The notes under the pieces were generated by a model that saw only the letters and a list, made by a program, of their open reading frames with translations, did no database searches and had not been told where the DNA came from. From Salvia splendens (taxonomy: Eukaryota > Streptophyta > Magnoliopsida > Lamiales > Lamiaceae): a DNA stretch of 64,000 nt. The DNA lies in NCBI RefSeq assembly GCF_004379255.2, contig NC_056037.1, positions 17,618,902 to 17,682,901 of the forward strand, read 5' to 3'. This document shows positions 55,371 through 64,000 of this stretch, one piece after another; the stretch's first letter is position 1, and each line of letters opens with the position of its first letter. Made by a program: the position numbers and the translations under genes.

Positions 55371-57727
55371 GAACGTGATAGGTTCTAAAAAAATCACATA
55401 AATAATCATTATGCGTCAAAGTAGAATTCAGACAATCATATGTCGAATTCCATCTATGAGACACATCCATAGTAAAATTCGTATATCTTACATTCTTTTG
55501 ATGGCAATATTTCTTCCAAGCTTTGCCAATAGCTAGCTTTTAATGGATTAATCTAACTGCAGTTCTAATAGGATTAACATGCTTTTGCCATAATTCAAGC
55601 GCATCATCTTGTACACATAAATTTAAAATATGACATATGCATCTTTGATGAAAATACTTACCTCCAATAACCGGAGCACAAGCCGCAATCAAATCACTAA
55701 TACTTGCGGTGTTGGCAGTTGCATTATCAAAACCAATAGAAAATATCTTATTGCATAATTGAAACTCATTCAAAACTTGAATACTTAAAGAAGCAATTTC
55801 AGGTGCAGTGCGTGGTGTCTCAAATTCTCTAAGAGCATCTCCAATGGCGGTGAGCAGACAGGCTAGCCGATTCCCGGCGCTGGCCGGTCCGCTCGCCGAA
55901 CCATTGGAACCGGCGAGCGCCATTTTCTATGAAAAAATCGGCGACCCGACGCCGATTTTCGGGCGCTGGCCGCCATTGCAGGCTCCCGATCGGCGAGCGA
56001 TCGACCAGCTCAATTTTTTCTAATTTTTCAAAACACTATGTATACGCGATTTGCACGTCATTTTCATTCGCACCACTTGTTTTAACGAGTTTTCTCTCCA
56101 TTTTAATTTCTGTACAAGAGCAACAACGTTAAATGAGTAACGCGGGTGGTAGTAGAGGTAGTAGCGGTGGTGATGCTGAGGAGAACGGCAAATGAACAAA
56201 GAGTTGGAGGCCTATACGTCCCGCGAGATAAACCAGTTGATACAAATGGGGGTACCTTACGATGAAGTCGGCCGCCTCAAGGCACATGCCGACATGCGCT
56301 AAGTGGATGCTCATATTCGACTCCAAAAGGATTTAATTGAAGAGTTGTGGGCGCGGAGGACTGCACGTCGTTAGATTTTTTAATTAATGTAATTTTTTTT
56401 AATTAATGTACTTTTTTTAATTTAAATATTATTATTAAATTTTCCCGTATCTGTGTCGTAAATTTAATTTAGTATTTTGTGTGATTGTTAATTATTTGTT
56501 TCTTATAATTTTGTTTATTGTGGCTAGCCTATTACTTGTCCAGTTGCTTGTCCTAATGATGTGGCCGGAGGAGTTTTTAGTGCTGATGATGTGGCAGGAG
56601 GAGTTTGTGCCTAGCCTATGGCTGGCCTATTACCATTGGAGATGCTCTAAAACCAATTAAACGCTTGTTCAAAGTCCAACTATTGTCCACAAAGTGAACT
56701 GTAATGCCCATGTATGAATGCTGGTTAAAACAATCAGTCCATACATCTGAGCAAATGTTCACTTTGTGGCCCAAGTTAACTAAATAACGTGATAATTCAA
56801 CCTTTTTCTCTAAACATTGTCTAACGGTAGATCGTTGAACGGTCATTCGACTTATTCTTTTTATAGCTACGTTTAAACCACTTTGCATAGTAACCTCAAA
56901 TTTTTTGTCTATCATAAACATTAAAAGGAAAATGCTTCATTGCAGCTCATCTAGTCATAACGTCAGGAAAAAAAAAATTGATCATATTTTAAAAGAGGCG
57001 TACCTGACGAACTTGAGCCACCAGGTTGGAAGTTTAGTTGGGTTTGGGTAGAGTTAGTGCCACATTCTACCGGATGCTTTGTCACCAAATGACGACGGAG
57101 GGTGCCATATCCCCCACCACTCGCAAATTTGTAGACTTTATCACAATAGTTACAATACGCATGAAACGGCGATGTCTCTTCTTGAGAGTGCGGATCATGA
57201 GGACTTGGAATCACCACCGGGACCTTCTTGTAGTGTTTAACAAAAATATCAGATTTCAAAGCTTTTGTAGTGTTAGTGGGTGGAGGGGGAGGAGGCATCT
57301 CCTCATTTCCGACGGTGCTAGACGGAATACGAGAATGAGATCTATCATCATTGTTGTCCGAGTCCGACGATATAGACACGCCGTACTCGTCATTTTGTTG
57401 GGAACCACCAGCCCCGCCCCACCTTGATGCATTTCAGCGAGTAGCATGACCATCCTATGATCTTCTTATATCTATAAATATAATATAAGTTGAAGTTTAA
57501 TTAGGAACACAAACAAAATTAAAAAACTCAATCTTATGAAATTATGAATTGTAAAAATAATTTTATTTTTTAGAACTTACTTGCAGGCGTTCAGCCGCCA
57601 CTCGGGAAACCTCTTCCATAACTTCTCGACGACTAGGTCGCCTTGATTTTGAGGGACGACTACTTTGATATTGAAAAATTCCTTTGCTCCGATCACCACG
57701 TCCCGGTCCACCACGAGAAGAAGACAT
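55371..57727 (-). pseudogene. hAT (BED zinc finger) transposase, broken
   Basis: Exon 1 (57581-57727) starts MSSSRGGPGRGDRSKG and ends at a CAA|GTAAGT donor. The next exon (from about 57430) carries an Asp/Ser-rich leader and a BED finger, FHAYCNYCDKVYKF...TLRRHLVTKH (Cys-Cys-His-His). After stops and a shift near 56900-56960, the transposase core resumes: SRMTVQRSTVRQCLEKKVEL, CSDVWTDCFNQHSYMGITVH, NKRLIGF. Harbinger element D then intervenes, followed by REFETPRT, IFSIGFDNATANT, HQRCICHILNLCVQD and, past an in-frame stop at about 55541, MDVSHRWNSTYDCLN. These are conserved RICESLEEPER/Ac-type blocks. Confidence 0.82.
55833..56647 (+). mobile_element. Harbinger element D (815 bp) nested in hAT transposase
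   Basis: Flanked by TAA on both sides (55830-55832 and 56648-56650). Termini GAGCATCTCCAATGG and CCATTGGAGATGCTC are perfect 15-bp inverted repeats. The left end folds (CAATGGCGG at 55842 with CCGCCATTG at 55970). A short ORF from 56134 (MSNAGGSRGSSGGD) and a shifted continuation read LQKDLIEELWARRTARR before a stop at about 56374. This resembles a Harbinger transposase C-terminus, so D looks like an internal-deletion derivative. The 3' subterminal region shares GATGTGGCAGGAGGAG with elements C and F. Confidence 0.9.
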
Positions 57728-58402
57728 AGTGATAAATGAAAGTAGTATGGATGGAATATGTATGGAGTATGGAATAAATGGTAAATTACGAACACAACAA
57801 CAAATATAGTAGTAAGTAGTAACTAGTAAACAACTTGAGCAATTAGAGAGAATGAGGAGAGAAAAGGGTTTGAGAATGAAATCCTTGTTAACACAAGAAT
57901 GGGGTGAGTAAAAATGAGGGGGGAAGTGGGGTATTTATAGGAGTAAAATTGGAAGAAATTTTTTTTTTCAAATTCGGCCAGTTTACCGCCTAAACCGGCG
58001 GTTCGGACCAAAACCGGCGGTTTAGTCCACGGTTTCTGACGGAAACCGCCGATTTCTGGCCAAAATCCGACGGTTTCTGACCGGTTTTCAGGCTTATACA
58101 CTGCACCCTACGCTCTGCCACCTGAAAAAGCACCGGAACGGTCGGAAACCGGTGGTTTTCGTCAGAAACCACCGATTTTTCTGCAACCCTCGCCTGCAAC
58201 CCTACGCCCCTAACCGGAATCTGCCAGTTGGGACCGTTGAACGGACGGTTCAAACCGCCGAACCGCCGGTTCACGGTTCATGATTTTCGCGAACCTGAAC
58301 CGGCCCGCTTGAACCGCGAAACCGTCGGTGCCGGTTCAGGTTAATGAACCGGCGGTTCGGAAACGCCGGTTAACCGTCGGGCCAGTTTGGATTGTGCATG
58401 CT

Positions 58403-59848
58403 TATATACGCCCACTTTCCCAATTTCTTCTTTATATTTCGAATATTCACGAAAACTTTCTCATTTCCTAATTTCTTCTTTTTTGTATTTCGAATATTCT
58501 GAAACACTAAAAGATTGTTTTGTGGAATTGGATATTTAGAGAATTCGTTACTCCTTCTTTCAATTTCGGCTGCCCACAATAATTATCACACTATATTTTT
58601 TTATCATAAATGGTAAGTAGTTCTCACATTCCACTAACTCACTTTACTTACATTTTATTATAAACCAATATAAAAAAATGGGTCTCACATTCTACTAACT
58701 TTTACAACCAACTTTAATTTATATTTCTTAAAACCCATGCCCACAATAAGAGTGGCAATTATTGTGGGAGGGATGGAGTAGATTGTTATGATTTTAATGT
58801 GGTACCCGATTTTTCGGGACTGGATATCCGAATCGGGTATCCGGGTACCCGAAATTATTTTCGGATCGGGTAGCAAAAATTGGGATTTTCGGGATCGGGT
58901 ACCCGAAAATTTCAGGTCGGGTACCCGCGAGTACCCGATTTGACAGCCTTATTCTTCAAGTAGATTCTCCTTCTTCACAAATCTGCAGTTAGAAACGCTT
59001 CCCACACTACCTGCGAGTTTAATTTGCACGATTTAATCACAATTATTCTCCTTTAATTACCATCAATTTTATATAATAGTACATCCTACATCTGCCAATA
59101 ATAAGCAACACCCTACACACATAATTCTCTCCAAACATTGTTTCATGTTGAAATCGAAAAATAAAATGTGTGTAGTTAGCATTTTATTAGTTAGTCTTTA
59201 ACACTTTTCCAAGCCTATATGAGGCATTTTATTGTATTTGTATGCAACCTTTCTAAAATGTAGTCAAATAAAGAAAATTCTAGTCTTTTCTCTCCTCTCT
59301 CTCTCAAACGGTTTCTGCATTTTCATTGTCGTTTCTTCTTCCTCTTTCAATAGAGTTTTTCTATGTCAATTTGATTCGCCATTTTTAACATTTCAAGCAA
59401 TTGTCAAAAGAAAAATGAAAACTTAGCTTAGGTCCATTTAGGACTCGAAGGGTGTTCAAGTTCCAAAGAGGGATAACTACTCCAACACTCTAAGCAACGT
59501 GCCGACTGGAGAAGACGGACAACGGCAGCTCCGGAGATGACCACGGCAGTAGTGGCGGGACCTCGATCGAGCAGTTGCACGAAAGCGGCGGTGAGGGGCT
59601 TGTCCCGATGCAGCAGGAGATGATACAATATGTGATCGGTACATGTTGCTTATGACATGAATAATGTGAATTGTTGTGTTTTTTTAGCTGTAAATTTAAT
59701 TCACAAAATTAGTAATAAATCCCTAAAAATACTACTACTGTAAGTATACAAACGTGCAATATAGTACAAAAGGTAGATCCCACAAGGAGCCTTTGCGAAT
59801 TTCTATTTATTTGTTATTATCTTGGTGGGCTGGAAACCACCTTTACCA
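58403..59848. other. Intergenic with MITE and hAT-terminus relics
   Basis: A Stowaway-like copy lies at 58549-58780 (TACTCCTTCTTTC to GGGAGGGATGGAGTA). About 58795-58950 is a CGGGTACCCGA-rich hAT-like end finishing ATTTGACAGCC. The GC-richer stretch 59430-59640 has no recognised domain. Confidence 0.45.
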
Positions 59849-60280
59849 CCACGTTTAAAGCTGAGTACATATGCTTCTTTAGAGTGAGGGACGGGTCGTG
59901 CTTTTGGTGGCGGCTTGATTCGAGATAGTGCAGGGATTTGGAAGCATGGTTTTGTGGTCAATATAGGCGTTTGCTCCATTTTGCTAGCTGAGATATGGTG
60001 GCAGAGAGACTTGGCATTGGTATGCTAGAGGTAGAAAGTGATAATTTTTTGGTAGTTTGAACTCTCTATCAACTGTCACCATATTGTGAAGTGAATTTGT
60101 GATCAGTTTTCGGGCTTTGATTTAATTGTGGTATGCCATGTGCATCGAGGAGGTAACTTTGTTGCTGACTACTTATTACACTATGCATACACGTTTTATC
60201 GGGGTGTCCATGTTCTGGATACCTCTCCGCCAGGCATTGGTATTTGGCTCCTGCACGACAGACTTAGTGTCTCCTATTAA
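59849..60280 (+). pseudogene. LINE (L1-type) ORF2 C-terminal RNase H fragment
   Basis: Reads PRLKLSTYASLE, then FGGGLIRDSAGIWKHGFVVN, IGVCSILLAEIWW, and after frame changes LEVESDNFLVV and INCHHIV. Then comes CHVHRGGNFVADYLLHYAY followed by SPPGIGIWLLHDRLSVSY and a stop. This is the reverse-transcriptase-like RNase H domain at the end of plant L1 ORF2 (RVT_3). Several stops and compensating frameshifts are present. No upstream reverse transcriptase or poly(A) tail is seen, so it is a 3' fragment. Confidence 0.75.
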
Positions 60281-60338
60281 CGGTAATTTTTATTTTTTTA
60301 AGATTTTCGGATTGTTCCTGCTTTTTACTATAAAAAAA

Positions 60339-60580
60339 TACTCCCTCCGTCCAAGTTACTTGAGTCGTATTCCTTTTTGGGTTGTCCCAAGTTACTTGAG
60401 TCATTTCTCTTTTTGGCTAAAAAAAATACATCTAATCACACATACTTTATTCTCTCTTTTACTTTACCCTCTCTTCTTTCTCTTACTTGATTCCCTCCTC
60501 TATTTTATTTAACTCACTAAACACAACTTTCTTAAATCCCGTGCCGAAAAAAACACATCAAGTAATGTGGGACGGAGGGA

Positions 60581-60583
<3 letters not shown>
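60339..60583. mobile_element. Stowaway-like MITE
   Basis: TACTCCCTCCGTCCAAGTTA at the left, inverse AATGTGGGACGGAGGGAGTA at the right. It abuts an AT microsatellite, perhaps seeded by the TA target. Non-coding. Confidence 0.8.

Positions 60584-60626
<43 letters not shown>
60583..60626. repeat. (AT)n microsatellite
   Basis: About 21 uninterrupted AT units directly following the MITE. Confidence 0.95.
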
Positions 60627-60629
<3 letters not shown>

Positions 60630-61419
60630 TGTATTCAAATCCTTTTCCCCTTATTAATCCAATCTCCTTCTTAATCTCCACCGTGTATTTAGGCTGGTCC
60701 AATGGACTAAATATTTGGATGGAATTATCAGATTTCATGATTGTTTAACGTGAGAAGGGTAAAATAGAGAATCTCTATTCTAGTTAGTTATGGAATGCAC
60801 CATGATTTGCTCCGTGGAGGATTTTTACAGTTTCTCATCAAAATTTGTTCCAGATTTAGTTTAATTCTTTCTCCTTCTGTCCGCGTTTTATCAGCATTCT
60901 GCAACACGCCGATTAATTGGTGGTTAACAGCTTTATAGAATCTAAATCGAACGCATACGGTTTTTCCACGGTATTTCGATTATCAATGGAAGAAAGTAAT
61001 ACAACAATTGACGCCCATGTTTATTGATTTGGATGCTGTCAATTTTTATTTGTAATTCAGTCGCATAATCCGTGTAGATCGTGAAATTCATGTTTAATTT
61101 TGGTGTGCCTCTTTACTGTTTTATCGAAATATGATTGACGTTTTATGGTTATGTGATGGGTACGGTGCGTCCATCCTTCTAGGTTTGTTATCGAAATAGG
61201 CGTTCAATCCTTCCCATAGGGTTCCCGATTTCTGGGCCTAGGAGTGTCGTATACTATGAGATTCAAAACATGTATGTATGTCCGCGAATTGGAGCCATTC
61301 GTATAGTGTCTGGTTTAATATTGAATTAATAGTTGGACGAAATTATAAATGTAATGTGTAAGGATGATTATATAATGCATTCTTTGTGTTTGGTAATGTA
61401 TAGTATACTTCATATAATG
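60627..61419. other. Intergenic, no gene seen
   Basis: Nothing recognised on either strand. Confidence 0.35.
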
Positions 61420-61428
61420 CAGTTATAT

Positions 61429-63762
61429 ATAGTTATAATACAAACAATGTAACAATTGATACCTTTACACTTTGACTATATAAAACCAAAGAAAAAACAA
61501 TTCATGCATATAGGAAAATAATTCATTAACATATGAACGTAATGCAGAGATTATATGAGGTAATGAATAAACAAATATTCCATTTGGCTGGTGACAATTA
61601 AAAACATAAATGAACATAATGCATGCACATAGGCAAATAATGTAAGCACACCGGCTAATAATGAAGAGCTTATACCAAGTAATGAACAAACAAATATTCG
61701 ATCAACTCGTTGACAATATAAAAAAAACTTTGACATGATACATGATACATAGCATATAATGAATACAAATATATAAATTAATGAACAAAATCATTTACTT
61801 AATGAGCATAAAACTTCTGCCTCTGCTATTTCAACAATGACCAACGGCAATTCATGCATATAGGAAAACAATTCATTAACATATGAACGTAATGCAGAGA
61901 TTATATGAGGTAATGAATAAACAAATATTCCATTTGGCTGTTGCAATTAAAAAAAGAAATGAACATAATGCATGCACATAGGCAAATAATGTAATCACAT
62001 CGCCTAATAATGAACAGCTTATACCAAGTAATGAACAAACAAATATTCGATCAACTCCTTGACAATATAAAAAAAAGGTGACATGATGCATGATACATGA
62101 GATATAATGAATACAAATATACAAAATAATGAACAATATCATTTACTTAATGAGCATAAAACTTCTGCCTCCGCTATTTCAACATTGACCAACGGCAATT
62201 CATGCATATAGGAAAATAATTCATTAACATATGAACGTAATGCAGAGATTATATGAGGTAATCAATAAACAAATATTCCATTTGGCTGTTGACAATTAAA
62301 AATAGAAATGAACATAATGCATGCACATAGGCAAATAATGTAAGCACATCGGCTAATAATGAAGAGCTTATACCTAGTAATGAACAAACAAATATTCAAT
62401 CAACTCCTTGACAATACAAAAACAACATGGACATGATGCATGATACATGTCATATAATGAATACAAATATACAAATTAATGAACAAAATCATTTACTTAA
62501 TGAGCATAAAACTTCTGCCTTTGCTATTTCAACAATGACCAATGGCAGTTTCTTCAATGTTATACAGTTGAATACAATGTATTTATATAGGCCTAAAATG
62601 TGCAGATCCAGTACAAATAGACTTCTTTTTGATGCGGCGTTACACTTTTTAAGCATGACAAGAACTCGGCAGGTGTACGCCGACAGTACAAATAGTCATC
62701 CTTTCTGCCTTTATTCTTTTTGTCATAAACCTTAGTTTGTGCACTACTTGTTGTTGCTTCCGTTAATCTTTCGCGGAATTTTTGGGCTATTCCAACAGGC
62801 AGTACATCATCTACTGCATCTTCTATGTCTATCCTAAGTTGTTTTGTCCCTGTCCAGCAGCAGCAACATGAACAATGTAACAATTGATGAATACAATGAA
62901 CAATGCAGGTAAATAATGCAGTTATATATAGTTATAATACAAACAATGTAACAATTGATACCTTTACACTTTGACTATATAAAACAAAAGAAAAAACAAT
63001 TCATGCATATAGGAAAATAATTCATTAACATATGAACGTAATGCAGAGATTATATGAGGTAATGAATAAACAAATATTCCATTTGGCTGTTGACAATTAA
63101 AAATAGAAATGAACATAATGCATGCACATAGGCAAATAATGTAAGCACATCGCCTAATAATGAACAGCTTATACCAAGTAATGAACAAACAAATATTCGA
63201 TCAACTCCTTGACAATATAAAAAAAAATGACATGATGCATGATACATGAGATATAATGAATACAAATATACAAAATAATGAACAAAATAATTTACTTAAT
63301 GAGCATAAAACTTCTGTCTCCGCTATATCAACAATGACCAACGACAATTCATGCATATAGGAAAATAATTCATTAACATATGAACGTAATGCAGAGATTA
63401 TATGAGGTTATGAATAAACAAATATTTCATTTGGCTGTTGACAATTAAAAACAGAAATGAACATAATGCATGCACATAGGCAAATAATGTAAGCACATCG
63501 GCTAATAATGAAGAGCTTATACCTAGTAATGAACTAACAAATATTCGATCAACTCCTTGACAATATAAAAACAACAGTGACATGATGCATGATACATGTC
63601 ATATAATGAATACAAATATAAAAATTAATGAACAAAATCATTTACTTAATGAGCATAAAACTTCTGCATCCGCTATTTCAACAATGACCAACGGCAGTTT
63701 CTTGAATGTTATACAGTTACAATGTATTTATATAGGCCTAAAATGTGCAGATCCAGTACATT
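61429..63762. repeat. Nested tandem duplication: 348-350 bp units within a 1.49-kb duplication
   Basis: TTCATGCATATAGG starts units at 61501, 61851 and 62199 (block 1) and 63000 and 63348 (block 2), spacing 348-350 bp. Each block begins GCAGTTATATATAGTTATAA (61429 and 62919) and ends CCTAAAATGTGCAGATCCAG (about 62592 and 63738). Block 1 therefore has three units and block 2 two, and the larger repeat distance is 1490 bp. Units are rich in AATGAACA and AATGCAT motifs. Confidence 0.9.
62617..62883 (-). other. Possible exon-like fragment between repeat blocks
   Basis: The only GC-richer stretch in this region. The minus strand is open and reads DAVDDVLPVGIAQKFRERL and KGRKDDYLYCRRTPAEFLSC. I do not recognise a domain. 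The open frame and codon mix look less random than the flanks, so it could be a short exon or a transposon-gene tail. Confidence 0.3.
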
Positions 63763-64000
63763 AAAGAACACAGTACCATTGAATTATTTTATAAAATAAT
63801 GTTCACCAGCATACGGATAATGGATACATAAGTTAAATTAATTCGCACAATGATGAAAATAATGTACAAACTCGATTAAAACACGTGGGATTAAAATTCA
63901 AATACATCAAGCACAGAATCAGAGCAGCAGTCCAGGTATTCGAAATGCAACTAAAAACAGAAACTCACCGTCTTTCTGAGATTGTTGTGAATTTGATGAT
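63763..64000. other. AT-rich end of window
   Basis: No feature recognised. Confidence 0.3.

Larger units (their letters stand above)
55336..58402 (-). mobile_element. hAT element relic with BED-finger transposase, split by Harbinger element D
   Basis: Coding runs right to left. The right end (57960-58402) is rich in CCGGTTC/GAACCGG repeats and ends near GGATTGTGCATG, typical of plant hAT ends. The left boundary is where hAT sequence meets the malate dehydrogenase pseudogene at about 55335. No target duplication is visible. Confidence 0.65.

Noticed and set aside
61465..63583. Minus-strand open frames repeated in each 350-bp unit, encoding a hydrophobic peptide (FVCSLLGIS, LFAYVHALCSF)
   Set aside because: The open frames recur only because the DNA units are repeats. 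Unit spacing is not always a multiple of three, stops separate them, and no start or leader is conserved.
1..64000. CRISPR arrays, operons, Shine-Dalgarno sites
   Set aside because: The introns, TATA boxes, LTR elements and MITEs show plant nuclear DNA; the tandem repeats lack the repeat-spacer pattern.

Overview
This is a stretch of plant nuclear DNA, almost certainly from a eudicot. Genes have introns, the intergenic DNA is very AT-rich, and the gene families are plant-specific: an IQ67-domain protein, a miR319-targeted TCP factor and a CLE peptide. The density of PIF/Harbinger, Stowaway and copia elements would suit an asterid such as a Lamiales genome, but that is only an impression. Three genes look intact: an IQD calmodulin-binding protein (8000-9043, +), a CIN/JAW-class TCP transcription factor (10152-11204, -) and a small CLE signalling-peptide gene (43915-44160, +). 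The IQD and TCP genes are convergent.

Almost everything else is mobile-element material. Positions 1-17600 are dominated by PIF/Harbinger elements: a decayed element with both ORF1 (Myb/SANT) and ORF2 (DDE transposase), split by an 80-bp tandem array and a SINE; a 3' fragment at 3722-4100; an ORF1 element at about 4100-6020; a 600-bp deletion derivative at 11849-12448; an element with an intact 498-codon ORF1 and no transposase (12642-14786); and a transposase-only element whose ORF is broken by a single stop codon (15440-17529). Positions 17600-36000 are mostly gene-free AT-rich DNA holding MITEs (Stowaway-like, hAT-like, and a MULE MITE with a perfect 9-bp target duplication), tRNA-derived SINEs and a foldback. 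Positions 36000-42000 hold a Harbinger ORF1 relic inserted in what looks like a plant-mobile-domain relic, a decayed MuDR transposase, and a repeat interrupted by a hAT MITE with a perfect 8-bp target duplication.

Positions 45000-53300 contain a decayed minus-strand copia LTR and a young, apparently coding-competent Ty1/copia (Tork/Tnt1-like) element. It has two LTRs of about 99% identity, a 5-bp target duplication and an uninterrupted 1390-codon polyprotein, and it sits inside a crooked-neck-like splicing-factor pseudogene. Positions 54200-58400 contain a mitochondrial-type malate dehydrogenase pseudogene abutting a decayed BED-finger hAT transposase, which is itself split by an 815-bp Harbinger element. 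The last part holds a LINE RNase H fragment, an AT microsatellite and a tandem array of about 350-bp units inside a larger 1.5-kb duplication.

The most coherent unusual pattern is that the Harbinger elements here, across three different terminal sequences, repeat their own terminal motif in inverted orientation 80-205 bp inside the element. Each end can therefore fold into a terminal hairpin. ORF1 and ORF2 are also found on separate elements.
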